From assembly GCF_943734655.1 (NCBI RefSeq), contig NC_071355.1, forward strand, positions 219,977,527 to 220,041,526: a stretch of 64,000 bases of DNA. The letters are read 5' to 3'. The notes beneath the pieces were generated by a model that saw only the letters and a program-made list of their open reading frames with translations, made no database searches and was not told the DNA's origin. The translations under genes were made by a program, and so were the position numbers. Source of the DNA: Sabethes cyaneus (lineage: Eukaryota > Arthropoda > Insecta > Diptera > Culicidae). Below are positions 1 to 11,772 of the stretch, one piece after another. The stretch's first letter is position 1. The number at the start of each line of letters is the position of its first letter.

Positions 1-3000
1 GTTTGCTACATGTGATAGAGCTTTGTCATGCGGCAAAATCACTGTGTTCTCCTTTTTGGTACTCTGGTCGTTTTTCGTCCCAAGCTCGTTTAGTATTAAT
101 GGTTTAGCCGGTTTCGAGTAGATAATACATAGAGCACACTGACAGACTCGAACAAAAAATCGTCTTTTGTGTGTAAAAATATTCCGGTGGTGCCCTCTAA
201 ATTATACCAATCACAAACCTATGTCTTTCGTCCATAATGCTGTTCTTAGTTCCCTTGGACTTACCTAAGACCTTTGACGCTTAAGACTCTCGATACAAAT
301 TAATTTTTTTTCACAGTCACAATCCGATGGAGTAATGACTTACTCGGTTTTCCTGCTGAAAGAGAACCCATTTTCCGATCTTCTGGATCTTTCCCATGGA
401 CTTCTACCACATAAAGATGGCTTGAGTCACATAGAATCGATCAGTCAGTTGGTGTTGTGTTGGAGTGCCATCTTCATCTAAAAGTTCATTGTCCTTGAAT
501 GCTTTCGAAGGTATTCCACGTTCTTCGTCTATCAAGTCAAAATCATCATTTTTACATTATGATCCACTCAAAGCACTGTAATTTTCTAACAGTATGTTCA
601 CCTTAAGCTTCTACAAGCATTCGATACGATTCTCCAGCAGTTTTCTTGAAAAAATCAGTGCTGACCGCAAATCACACAAAAGTCGAAATGATCAAGACTA
701 TGAAATCTATATGCTGCAGACTTAAAACATGTTATACTAACACCGACAAACTGCTATGACATATAAAAAATCCTTTGAAAAGCATTTTCATACATATTTT
801 ACTTACATACTAACAACTCCCGTTATGCATGTTGCGAAATAACCCAACAAATCGGTTTCGTACTGTGGCGTTTTTATTTTTGTACGGTTATGCATGTCCA
901 CTTGGCAGGACCGCCAATGTGAAAACGCGAAATACAGAGGTACTTCGCAGATATTTCAAAAAACATTTCGGCAGGAAGTCCACCATCTTTTCGTTCCACT
1001 TTTTCTTTGACCCTGTTCAGGCGATTTGTCCAAACCTGCTGTAAACAACGTGTTACATACGTTAGGCAACTTTAGGCCTTTTGAAATTGTATAAACATCC
1101 CGACCTGGATGGCACATTTACCTAAAAGTACCTTGACGAAAACATGGAAAACAAAACAAATGATGATTGACGTATTTTTTTCAACTTTCTTTTATTTTGC
1201 TACACCAAATTGCTTTTAGACGTATGAGAATTTTACATGTTCGTGTGATAGTAGTGACATGTTAGATTGTATAAACATCAGAGTGAATTTTGTGACATTA
1301 CCATAAAGTGTAAAGTGTCTTCATCTATTTTCCCCTAAGTTTTGTAGAGTGCAATTTATTTTTCATTTCATGTCAAAGTACTTGGAGTAACTGTCCCAAT
1401 TGATAGGCAAAGTAACCTAGTTGACTTTATGTATGGCTAAAAAACTAAGTTTCATTCCATTCATCGTTTATTCGGTAGGCTCACCTTCACATGGCAGAAA
1501 GGTGTTTACAATATGCATAACCAATCTAGCGTTTTCAAAGGAACTAGCAGTAACCCAGTGATCCGCCGCACCGCACCGGCAAGAGAGCAATCTGTTTGCC
1601 CACAGTATTCAAGTGAAGGCATTGGTGAATAGTCCCGGTTGCAACTATACGGAAAGCATTCTACCGTGCGTCGTCGTTCGGTTGGCTGTTGGCTGGCTCT
1701 GGCTGCCTGCATGTTTCCTATATATCTACGGTTTGATGATGAGCGTCTGTGTTTTTCTGCTTTTCACCTTTCCTTTGAGTAAGCTCCTGCGTACATAAGC
1801 TTTAGTTGTGCCACTAACTGATCTATTCTGGGGGGCATGATACATGCAGTCACATGCAGCCACACTAGCCTCGAAGCAATTTATGCAAACACTCGAGATG
1901 TACAACTACACGGTAGACAGATTTTGAATGCTAATGGAATATACAGCTGTTTGAGTCAATTGCAGTGTGCAAATGGATGATAGTTTTTTCCTACGAGATT
2001 TTTCTTTCGGCTTAGCTCAGTTGAGAGTTTGCAGTATGCAACAGAACTGTTTCCACATATTATTATATGTATTCAAAATTTAGGTTAGACTAATAAAACT
2101 ACTGTTATTCTAACTTTTAATGGAATGGTAACAAAGGTGTGCAAGAAATTTTCGGTAAATAATTTTCTATGTTATTACAAAACATTGCGTCATTGCATTA
2201 TCAACTGCAATTTCCTTTAAAGCTAAACAAGAAATCAGTTAATGAGATTTCGCACAATCAATTGCAATATGTTAGATAGTAATAATGATAATATAAATTA
2301 TACCTGACGTGTATTTATCCTTTCAGTTTTTACTATAGACAATTTTAATGTAAAACTGTAGTAGCTATAAACTCGAAACAGCACTTCATTATCAACTATT
2401 TCATCCTGTGACACTCATATAGAATCATCAATCCAAAGCTATTGTATTATTTCAACACTGATAGTAGCTATACAACCGAGATTGAATATGAACAGCAGTC
2501 GCAGAATCTCCCTGCTGATGCTGATGTTGATGCTGGTATGTAGCTCTCTCTCTCTATGATGGTGCATCGTATTATCACAACATGCCTTTCTCGTTAGATC
2601 TGCACCAAGCTATGCACCATTATTGTGTACATATAAGCAGTCCGATACGGTTCATTGATGAATGTATATTTCAATTCTCTTGTAAGGCATCGTCGAATCG
2701 TTCACCAGGCATCCTGCAATGCTGTGCCGTAACCGATAAGGCCTAACCGGCAGAATCGTAACATATTTGTTGTGTCTTTTGTTCCTACATATATGTTGGT
2801 TGGTTTGGTTATGTAAGCATAGAAGATCTTTTTTTTCATAAAGTATTAAATGGAATTAAGAAGAATTCCAACGAACCTTCGGCTGTATGTGCCTCATAAA
2901 ATGTAGGGAGATTATCACCAGCAATTAGAACTAGTGGCTGATATGCTACAATAAAAATTAGTTTTTGTTCATCTTTGTGCTTCAATCTACTTTTGATTTT

Positions 3001-4780
3001 GCTCGGTTGTTTCCCATGATTTAACATTTACAAAACAAAAAACGGTTTAACCACCGAAAAATAGATACGGTTTAAATTCTATTTCATTAAAAGTCGTGCT
3101 CATAAAATATGCAAGTACCCCGCCCGATCAGTGGGTACAGTTCTGTATAATATATTGTGGGATAAGGCAGTGTAAACGGAGGCCATTTTGCATCCTCTTT
3201 TCCGGTTTATTTCCTGACCGGTGTTGCAAGGTTAGGTCATCTCATCTGCTGGTAATTTCCATTGAAATGGATGCCAGACACGTTGTTCGACCGGAACCCA
3301 CGGACACGTTTCAATGATTGCGTGCTTAGCGGTTCCGCAGTAGAAAAAAGGGTTCTGATTAGAACTTTGCGAAGTTGACCAAAGACAAACGTTTTCCACA
3401 CCTGTCGTTTTGTTTGTGGTGTTTTATATTAAAAAGATGGTTTAAAGAGATGAAATCAAAAAGCACTTAGTGTTTTCACCTTAGGTGGTGAATTAACGAA
3501 CATTCAAAAATAAAAACTAACAAACAATAATTGGGTATTGTTCTAGAATTGCATGTTGAATGTTCCGTGGAAATTAGTTAGACATTTAACGTGATAAAAT
3601 GATATTAAATCGAAAACAGTAGAACTTTGACCTAGATAATTGCTTCCCGCTTTTCGTGCAGCAATTTATTTCCGCTTGTTAAGCTGTCAAACTCCTGCTT
3701 ACACTCTATTAGTTGGGAAAATAAATGCCACGAATGTTTGCTATAAATTTTAATTCAGTCCACATATTTCTTCGGGACGTCCAACCGTCATAGGCAGCGC
3801 ATTTTCCGAATTCCGCCCAAATTCGTCCGTATCTAGATGTTTCGTTCAAGTATGTACCCCTGTCCTGTTTGCAAGCAGGAAAATACCGTCACTGCTCTGC
3901 TCTGCTAGCTTGAATAACCTTCCAGTCGAGGCAAGAGCCAACCAGCCAGCCAGTCAGTTGTGCTGGAAGCTAGTGGTATAATATTCTCTTAGTTAAGCCT
4001 TTTGCCCTCCGACTCGGTTGCTCAGCCTGTGAACATTCGTTCGAAACGGTGGTGGAGCGAGTAATGAATTATCATTGAACGCTACGTTTATCGCAAAACG
4101 TAGCTTTGACCTTATGCCTTTTATATAAAAGTTGCGATAAAACATGCTAAGAGCATTCGATTCTGTTGTGGACAATAATGGTGACCTGGTGTCTTTCGTC
4201 CGATAGCTTTCAGTGTTGTTTTATTTTAATCAATCTGAAGTTTCGGTTTGGGATCGGTCACACGTCGTACCACAACCAAGGCTTACCGTATTTCAGACAC
4301 ACCTTTCCAGATGGACCAGTTTGATACCATCGATGACAGAAAGAATGGGTTTCGGTTGAACGATTTCAGCTTGTTGAATGATAATGGAAAGAAGGAGTTG
4401 GGAAGATAATTCGGACAAAGCTTATTTGTGCACCACCTTGCGGAGTGGCAAAATGCGATATGAATACTGTTCGAGATTTGTGCTTTGGTAATTGTATATT
4501 TATGTTACTATACTTATAGGTTCTCAGCAGGTCATTAGAAAAATTACTGTTTCAATTCGTAGTTGAACCAAACTATGTCACTCCAGATCATTCCTCTTTC
4601 GGAGTTGGGATGGTCTCAAAAGACGTCACTTTAATCAACCTTCCATTTTTTCAAATTTTTTAGTTTTTGAACAACTTGACCGCTTCTATTGATTTTATTA
4701 TTGACTAAAAGGAATTTGAATATGCTGTTTTGAAAAAAAAAGAAAAAATGTTGAAGCGAAGCTTAAAGCTTCACATGATT
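1..4780. other. No recognisable gene or element
   Basis: Low-complexity, AT-rich DNA with stops in all frames at short intervals. ORFs are under 75 codons and resemble no family I know. A short GATGCTGATGTTGATGCTG run lies near 2515. It may be intergenic or intronic DNA upstream of the phospholipase gene. Confidence 0.5.
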
Positions 4781-4784
4781 GCAA

Positions 4785-5100
4785 AAACATCATGTTTTCA
4801 TTATGTGTAAAGGAAAGAAGCCCTCATCATTTTCAGCGGTAGAAACGAGTCCGGTATCTTATCCGCTATTTTGACGCTTGACTTTAAACTAGCAAAAGTA
4901 ACAACGTATCAGTTTTGTTGGAAGACCATATTCATGCATAACCCACCACAACTTATTTCGCTTAACGGAATCGTACGCTACTTTGAAATCTATGAACAAA
5001 TGGTGAGTCGCTGGTATACAAGGGAGTTACATCTAAGGAAAACCGCTAAGCGAGCAGTCTTACATCGCTTTCAAAACGTAATCGTAGTGTGATTATGTGG
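4785..5100 (-). mobile_element. Degenerate non-LTR reverse transcriptase fragment
   Basis: Read on the minus strand, one frame gives DFKVAYDSVKRNKLWWVMHE followed by YGLPTKLIR. This is the A-motif region of a LINE reverse transcriptase (family form F-x-D-F-K-A-A-Y-D-S) and the helix after it. A stop then interrupts the frame, and a CVKIADKIPDS-like stretch follows near 4840-4870. Only the palm region survives and there is no full ORF. The same LINE lineage recurs at 23600-24290, 39719-39890, 50040-50610 and 59680-63330. The clade is not resolved by eye. Confidence 0.6.
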
Positions 5101-5401
5101 GATCACTATGTGAGACGTTTGTTTGCGTCGCTTAAGTCAATCATGTTATCGGTCTTACAACAACTCAATGCTAAAATTTTTCTGGAAGGTTGTAAACTAA
5201 CAGAGGTATAAATGTGGATTACCTTCTACGATGACGTACAAAGGTTGCAGAAACTCCGACTCACAAAAAAATTTGGAACAAATTGAATCTCCTACTGAAG
5301 TTTTCCCTTTTCTTGGTCAGTCATTCAACCATATCGAGATAAATTAATCTAATGTAAAGGTTAGCAATGAGCAAACTCTAAGCATCTTACTACACTTCGC
5401 T

Positions 5402-5548
5402 GGTCTTGATGGAATTTCATTTTTACTGCTGAAAAGGGGCTCTGCACGTCTGATAACTCCACTGCACCGTGTTTTTAGTATGTCTTTAGCAGATAGCAAG
5501 TTCCAAATCTTTTGGAATCTTTCGTTTCCTGTCTACAAATACGAAACT
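5402..5548 (+). mobile_element. Jockey/CR1-like reverse transcriptase fragment
   Basis: An open stretch of about 48 codons reads GLDGISFLLLKRGSARLI and then a W-x-x-x-x-PVYK stretch. This matches the N-terminal reverse transcriptase segment of Jockey/CR1-type LINEs (family form GPDGIP...FLK...PVFKKGD). It is a 5' and 3' truncated fossil without start or stop, on the opposite strand from the LINE piece just before it and of a different lineage. Confidence 0.5.
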
Positions 5549-5663
5549 AAATGTGATTTGAAAATATTTTTGGTTTTTGGATCAATATAATTTTTTTTAT
5601 CTCTCGAGATACCAAAACTAGTGTATTCTACACATTGCAATGAATGTTTGCTAAATTTAGCAA

Positions 5664-6626
5664 CCTACACAATTGTGTGGGTTCGGCCTTATCTTAGACC
5701 ATTGCACTATGGGCAAAAACGAGCCGAAAAAACGGATGCAATTACGATATGGCCTGGAGGCTGATAAAATGTAGGTGATCTTATGTAAAATTTTTCGGAG
5801 AATCGCATGGTGCCCACCGCTTTCCTGTTTGTCATCGGGAAGTGCCCCATTTTGCCCTATTTTTAACATTTTTTACCCTTTTTGGACTATACCAAGCCAA
5901 GCTTTAAAAAAAAACAAAACATGAAAACCTAATTATTTTGTGTAAAGAAGTCCAAAGAATTGAATAGGGTTGACCCCGTTTAGTTTAAAGCGAGATCATC
6001 GCTTCGAGGCTCATAGACTTCAGCTTCTGAAGCAGCGGAACGGTCGTTACGTAGCTATGGAAATACACGCAACTTTTTGCAAGTAAAGTTTTTACTAACC
6101 TTAATACAACAGATATACCAGAACGTCCCGATTGGCTTAAAAACATTCAAATGTTGATCCAAGAATTTGTCTTAGAAATGCCCGTATTTGAATACATCAT
6201 TTGCCACACTTCTTTATTATTTTACAATTTATAAAAGACCAGTTTTAGGTTCCGGTAGTACTCTAAATGGAAGTTACGTAGTGTGGAGCATAAACGAGTG
6301 CTCTACAGTATAATGTATTCATTCTTACTGGCTCAAAATGAGATGGCAGCAGCACATTTCGTCTTATTTCATCTGTTACTTATGACGTGAAAAAATAATC
6401 CCACTTCGATCTGAAATATCGCCGGGAAAATGGATCCAAAATTTGCTACTATATTTTTTCATTGAAGATCAATCTAAGGTGGTTCTTTGAAGACAAGTTG
6501 CATAAATATCGAGCAAAAAATAGTAAAGATAGAGCCAAAAGTGTAACGGCAAGTACACTAATTTTTGAAGTCCCGTAAAGGTTAAAGTAGGTATACAATA
6601 AGGCCGAACCTACACAATTGTGTAGG
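5664..6626. mobile_element. 963 bp inverted-repeat element with palindromic tips
   Basis: The left end CCTACACAATTGTG... followed by GGTTCGGCCTTAT is repeated in inverted form at 6597-6626, giving terminal inverted repeats of about 29 bp with one or two mismatches. The outer 18 bp (CCTACACAATTGTGTAGG) is itself a perfect palindrome at the right end, with one change at the left end. A third copy of the palindrome sits at 6961-6978. No transposase is visible, so this looks non-autonomous. No target duplication is evident. Confidence 0.55.
6175..6598 (+). repeat. Dispersed repeat, second copy at 45780-46222
   Basis: This stretch aligns over about 400 bp with 45780-46222 in the same orientation. 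Shared landmarks are a GACCAGTTTTRRGTTCCGGTAG block, TTATTTCATCTGTTACTTATGACG, and a final AGAGCCAAAAGTGTAAC block. It lies inside the inverted-repeat element 5664-6626, so it may be the internal part of a longer family. No coding potential was seen. Confidence 0.6.
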
Positions 6627-6999
6627 TATAAAAAACAATGTGCATAAGTAAGTTATAAAAGTTATTTCCCGTAAATTTTTAATTACATCAATTAGAAATA
6701 CTTATTACCAATAATTTTTTATCTAAGCAATTTCGAAATACGGATCCAATAAGAAAATACGACAGATAAAACTTTTTGCTGTTTTCACAAGATTTTGAAG
6801 ACTAGACAATAATTAATCCAAGCACAAAAGAAAACTTCTTTTCAGCTATTTTATATTTTTTCTACGAGTTACGATGTTTACACAAGAAATTGGTGCCATA
6901 TTTGTGAAAGTACGACGTTTAGAAAGGAAAAGAAAATTTTTTAAAAGTAGTCATGTCTCACCTACACAATTGTGTGGGCTCTGGCTTAAAGGGATATAA

Positions 7000-7090
7000 G
7001 AGGCTTGTCTGTAACCAAAACCAGGTCTCTGACAGGACGTCAGAAGAGGCTTATAGCTAACTAAAAACAGGCCGCTGATAGGACGTCATG
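7000..7090. repeat. Short tandem duplication with GACAGGACGTCA motif
   Basis: Two imperfect ~50 bp units each end in a CTGAYAGGACGTCA block. A related inverted copy (TGACGTCCTGTCAGGGGCC) lies at 26606-26625, so this is a dispersed repeat. Function unknown. Confidence 0.4.
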
Positions 7091-7124
7091 CTTTCGTAGC
7101 AATAGGTTCTATTCTCAGTTACCT

Positions 7125-7460
7125 CACTGGTCGACTGCTGGACTGCTCTATTGCTCGACTGGTCGACTAGACTGGACTGGTCGACTAGACTGCTCGATTT
7201 GATTGCTCAACTGGACTGCTGAATTGAACTGTTCGACTGGATTGTTCACTTCGACTGCTCGATTCGACTGCTCTTCTTAACTGCTCGATTGGACAGATCG
7301 ACTTAAATACTCAACTCTACTACTCGACTAAACTGCTCAATTCGACTGCACGACTCATTTGCTCGATTCGTCTACTCGACTCGACTATTCGAAACGGTTG
7401 CTCGATTTAACTGCTCGATTTACTACTCGACCCGACTGCTAGATTTAACTGCTTGACTAG
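7125..7460. repeat. Minisatellite of GACTGCTCGATTC-type units, left block
   Basis: More than twenty degenerate units of about 13-16 bp built on the consensus CGACTGCTCGATT. The array continues at 7785-7925 after an inserted palindrome. Short reading frames across the block encode only repetitive low-complexity peptides and are not genes. Confidence 0.75.
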
Positions 7461-7465
7461 ACTAT

Positions 7466-7747
7466 GAAAATTGATGGCTAAGACACAAACACGTATCACT
7501 CTTACAACATTTAAGGATAAAAACAATATTAACAAAAAATATTTTTACCTACGCGTCGACCGGTTTCAGGCATTCTAAGCCTATCATCAGGACGATGCCG
7601 ATGTCCAACCCGTCCACATCGTCCTGATGATAGGCTTAAAATGCCTGAAACCGGTCGACGCGTAAGTAAAAATAATTTTTGTTAATTTGGTTTTTATCCT
7701 TAAATGTTGTAAAGTGATACGTGTTTGTGTCTTGTCCATCAATTTTC
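7466..7747. mobile_element. 282 bp near-perfect palindrome (MITE-like)
   Basis: Two arms of about 131 bp (7466-7597 and 7617-7747) are reverse complements with only scattered mismatches, around a ~19 bp loop. Landmarks are GAAAATTGATGG at the left tip, CCATCAATTTTC at the right tip, and CCTGAAACCGGTCGACGCG near the loop on the right arm. It lies between the two blocks of the GACTGCTCGATT minisatellite and therefore probably inserted into it. There is no ORF. Confidence 0.7.
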
Positions 7748-7784
7748 GTATTGTGGTGCTCTACGGGTGACACGAAAGCAAGAA

Positions 7785-7925
7785 AAAGTTGACTAGACTC
7801 CTCGATTTAACTTCTCGACTTGACACCTCGACTCAACTGCTCGACAGGACTGCTTGATTCAACTGTTCGATTTGACTGCTTGACTCGATTGCTTGATTCG
7901 ACTGCTCGATTCGATTGTTCGTCGC
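7785..7925. repeat. Minisatellite of GACTGCTCGATTC-type units, right block
   Basis: Continuation of the array at 7125-7460, with units such as TCGACTTGACACC and GACTGCTCGATTC. It is separated from the left block by the palindrome and about 40 bp of unrelated DNA. Confidence 0.7.
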
Positions 7926-7981
7926 GATATCAATGTGCCCGCTCGTTCGTATTGGTTCGTGGCAGAAAATGGACGATTCAG

Positions 7982-9430
7982 AGCTACTAATACAAAGACT
8001 ATAGATTACAGAGGCGACAAGGCACTTAAAAACAGCTAAATTTTGAATCATAGCGAGGAGTTACCTTTATTTGTGATGGTACCGTCAAACGGGGTAACTT
8101 GCAACAATTCTCAACTATGATTGCAATTAAAAACTTATCTGTAGTACATTTGAGGATATTTAATTAATATAAAGTTATTGGGTCTAGGATAGAACAATTT
8201 CACATATTGAGAAAAAATATGCGATCAATATTGGCTGTTGTAGAATTTTTTAACTAATTTGTTACTAGTAACCCCTCAAACGGGGTAACTTGCAACAAGC
8301 AATATTTTTTGGACATAGAACGAATTCAATGATTGTATAAGTTTCTTTTGACTTAAATATGCAAATGATAATCCGCCTTGCGATTTTTAATGCTTTTGCA
8401 ATGAATATACGCATAAATGTCCTGTGTCACGTTGGTGAAAATAATTTATGAGCCCCGTAACAGAAATTACGAATAAAACTTTTTATATTATATTGCAGTT
8501 GATATTCCTTGTCTGGGTCCGATAGAGCTGCCTTCTTTAAAGACCATTCACATATTACGTAACGCACTTGGGGAGCGGGAGTTGTGTAACAATGCATTAC
8601 ACGTCGTATATCCACTATGCAAAATCGCGTCACGAATTGGAGCAGCGGAGTTAAAAATCATCGATATCTTGGTTACGTAATATACGAATGTTCATTAAGT
8701 TACGAGTTATTTAAGTGATTCATTAAGTGATCGTGATTAGACACTGTCATATTGCTTGTGAGGATAATTTCTTTTTGGCCTCTTCTATGGCCATTTTCAG
8801 TATTTCCAGAGAAAAACTGGCATATTTCCGACTTACCGAAAGTATCGTACACTCTTCAGGTGTGCTTTGGTATTGCTTGATGCAAAATTAAATGATAACT
8901 TGCCTCGTGAAGTTAACGGAACACAGCTTTTTATATCTACCAGCTGTTGCAAGTTACCCCGTTTAAGTTCTTGTTTTACGAATAATGTGGTAACAAGCAG
9001 GATAAGCAGAACTAGTCACCGTAAATCAATTATTTTGTTTCCTTATTATTCATTTTACTATAAAAAATGTATGTTAGGCTTCTTTTATTTGAAGTGCTTG
9101 TGGGCGACACAAACGTTTTACAGACGAAAAATTGACGATAAATTTGACACCATCTTGTGTCTTTTTCAAAAATCATCAGAACAGCAGAAAATCAACATAA
9201 CAGTATCCAAGGCTTGTTTAACCTGTTAACAACAAGATTCGGTGACTGGTATAGATTAAAAATTGAAGTAACAAATCAAAAAGTCCAATAAATTGGATCG
9301 ATATAGCGTTGTTGCATGTTACTCCGCTGTTGCAAGTTACCCCGTTTGACGGTACTTTCCGTTTTGATTCAAAATTTAGCGGTTTTTGAGTGCCTTGTCG
9401 CCTCTGTAATCTATAGTCTCTGTAGCTACT
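7982..9430. mobile_element. ~1.45 kb DNA element with ~100 bp inverted ends
   Basis: The left end (AGCTACTAATACAAAG, then GACTATAGATTACAGAGGCG and GACAAGGCACT) recurs inverted at 9385-9430. The inverted similarity runs inward through AAATTTTGAATCA to GTACCGTCAAACGG and GGGGTAACTTGCAACA. The last motif occurs at least four times: 8090 and 8282 in one orientation, near 8946 and 9330 in the other. Terminal inverted repeats with repeated subterminal motifs are typical of non-autonomous DNA transposons. No transposase was recognised inside; the longest frame (120 codons, 8867-9229) matches nothing I know. Confidence 0.6.
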
Positions 9431-9603
9431 TACACAAAAGAGCAATTTTGCCTACCTCGAGAGTCAGCACAGTGGAGAAAATGTTTTAAGCATGCGAACA
9501 TAAAAACTATTTGTTTCTGTTTCAGGCTATAGCTCTTTTATGTACAACATCTTAGAGCTGTATTATTGTAATCGGAAGATTTTCGCATGCTGTGATGCAA
9601 ATA

Positions 9604-9826
9604 GTAAAGCAAAGCCAAGCAAAGCCTGGGGGCTACATTCCGTTATCGAAACTTGACCTTCTGTTTTTATACGACAGACTTCGCAGCCAGCTGTTAGAGT
9701 GCAGGACAATTGCAGGGCCAGTTACTACGATCCTATTGACTCTAATAGCCTCTCTCAGCGAGATTCGAACATACGACAACTGGTTTACTAGGCCAGCGTC
9801 ATACCTCGAAGCCAACTGGGAGGCTA
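9604..9826 (-). mobile_element. tRNA-derived SINE with 11 bp target duplication
   Basis: On the minus strand the head has a Pol III A-box-like segment (TTGGCTTCGAGG), a B-box-like segment (GTTCGAATCTC), and a tail ending GGCTTTGCTTGGCTTTGCTT. The element is flanked by a perfect direct repeat TGATGCAAATA (9593-9603 and 9827-9837), the hallmark of LINE-driven retroposition. Four relatives occur at 11068, 56484, 58653 and 62049. The frame crossing the tRNA head is not a gene. Confidence 0.8.
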
Positions 9827-10059
9827 TGATGCAAATACATTTATTATAAAGCTCAAAGAACTAATACGAAGTTTAAAGATCTTCGCAAACATTGGCAAAT
9901 GGAATTTATCCGCAGTTTTCTTGACAGACATTCATATTTTCCAGATCGTCAGATTCGGACTAGTGAGATTCGGGAATTAGTATTTAATAACTCAATAAAT
10001 ATGCATTCTAACGACAAATAGTTTTCAGTGACAATGTGTATTTTTACATACCAAATAAG

Positions 10060-10560
10060 GCCATTGTAGATCATTTTCAAAGTTTTTATCATCCCCCCCC
10101 CTTGGAAATTGGCTTGAAAAATCGGGGGGCAAACAAATAATTTGTAGGATATGAGTTGAATTTTTTTTAAAAATTCAATTGTCTGCAGGCTCTACAGCCT
10201 GAAAAACTCGAAAAATGAGTGTACGAGTAGAGTTAACGCCTCTAACACGAAATAGAAATGGAAGTTCAAACAGTGGAATTTCCGAAACTCGGTTAAAAAA
10301 TTTTTTCTTTCGTTTTTGTATTTTTGTTCGTGGATTTTTGCATGAAAAATAATAACGTATTTATTAAAATCAAGAATAGATTTGGTTCTCACGTTTAAAC
10401 TTTAAGTAAAAATGCCTAAAATCCATATTTTTTTGCTCGATTAAAAAATTCTCTTTGTTTTTCTTTCGCCCTCCCCCCTTCAGCGGCCCAACACTGGAGG
10501 GACAAAAACTTTTTTAAATATTTGTAATGGCCTTACTTTCCTAAACTTAAATTAAAGAGA
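10060..10560 (+). repeat. Dispersed ~500 bp repeat, copies at 19085 and 44440
   Basis: Landmarks are an ATTTGTAGGATATGAGTTGA block, GAATAGATTTGGTTCTCACG, TTTAAACTTTAAGTAAAAATG, and a C-rich block. Most of it recurs inverted at 44440-44760, and the 3' part recurs in the same orientation at 19085-19245. There are no ORFs of substance. The family identity is unknown. Confidence 0.6.
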
Positions 10561-11067
10561 AAACTTTCCAATTAATTCTGCTATTATATTTATTCTTGAC
10601 AGATACGTATTTCGTCTACGCCTTGCAGACTTAATCAGTGACTGTTTTCTCCAAACCGAGAATTCTCGGCAAACTACATGCCTAATCAGACATGCCAAAA
10701 ACATGCAAAAGGAAAAACGAATTTTTTGATGTAAATAGGGCTCGTTTTTGTTTACAAAAGGGTGTTGTTATAGAGGTATAGAGCTTTAACCCATTAACGG
10801 GCAACATTATAAAAACGATGCGATCCAGTTAATGACTATTTTGTATGAAAGTAATCCAAAAGAAGCTCAAATTTACACGCAAAAACAATTATAAAGACAA
10901 ATGTCAGGCAAAACACTTTTTTTTGTCATTTTTAATGTCCATCACTCTACCCATATATTTTTTCAAACATATGTGTGTCAAATACTCACAAAAAATATTG
11001 AAAAAAAGTCATTTAGAGGGAAAATAACTGCCGTGCTTTTTTCAAATCACTGTTGTCACTGTTTGGT

Positions 11068-11278
11068 GCTACGGCTAGCTTCGGGGTACGATGCTGGCCT
11101 GACAAGCCATTCATTGTATGTTCAAATCTGGGGTAGGCAGTGCTGCTATAGAGTCAGTAGAATCATCGCATTAGCCTCGTAATTGTCCCGTACTCTAATA
11201 ACCGGCAGCGAAGTCTGTCAATAAAAAAAAGGTTCTCAAGTTCTTAAGGACGTTTGTACCCATGACTTTGCTTTGCTA
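11068..11278 (+). mobile_element. tRNA-derived SINE, + strand copy
   Basis: Same family as 9604-9826. It starts in a tRNA-like head (GGCTAGCTTCGGGGTACG, then a CCTGACAAGCC stretch and TGTTCAAATCTGGGG), carries the shared GCGAAGTCTGTC body, and ends ACTTTGCTTTGCT. No clear target duplication was seen. Confidence 0.7.
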
Positions 11279-11299
11279 ATGATGACTGCTGCAGGGTTA

Positions 11300-11625
11300 T
11301 GATCACCGAGTTTTTGTTCCACAAATGAGTGCCTTTAACGTGGATGCATTGTGGTTTCAACAAGATGGTGCAGCATGCCACATCGCACATGCGCGTGGTT
11401 CATAGAAAGAAACGCGCGGTGAATGAATAATTTTGCGTAATGCACCCGTGAATCGATCGCCAAAATCATGCAATTTTACATTACAGGACTGCTTTTTTGG
11501 GACTATTGAAGTTTAAGGTCTACTATGATAAGCTGCAGAAGATTGACACAAGCGATCGTAAATTGGACTTCTCGAATGAACTTGTACTGGAAATCATATT
11601 GAAATTAAAATAGCGAAGCATTATC
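11300..11625 (+). mobile_element. Tc1/mariner superfamily transposase remnant
   Basis: One frame gives FNVDALWFQQDGAACHIAHA, matching the second catalytic aspartate block (W-F-Q-Q-D-G-A) of IS630/Tc1/mariner transposases. About 25 codons later another frame gives LRNAPVNRSPKSCNFTLQDC, which corresponds to the family's N-x-P-V-N-W-P-P-R-S-C-D-L-T-P-L-D block with the third acidic site. At least one frame change and several stops make it inactive. It follows directly after a SINE. Confidence 0.65.
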
Positions 11626-11772
11626 TTTCGAATAAAGCAGGATTCACGGCAATTGACACCAAATGTGTGTATTTTTTTCAATTCAACGTTTTAGGTTAAA
11701 TTTTGCACAAAAATTAATATGAAACTTACAAAAATTGGCAGCCATAATGATAATCGGTTGATAGATACCCAA

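Noticed and set aside
7833..8051. Frame rich in IEQSNQA/SSS repeats
   Set aside because: It translates the GACTGCTCGATT minisatellite.
9633..9815. 60-codon frame over a SINE
   Set aside because: It lies across the tRNA-like head and body of a SINE, not a protein gene.
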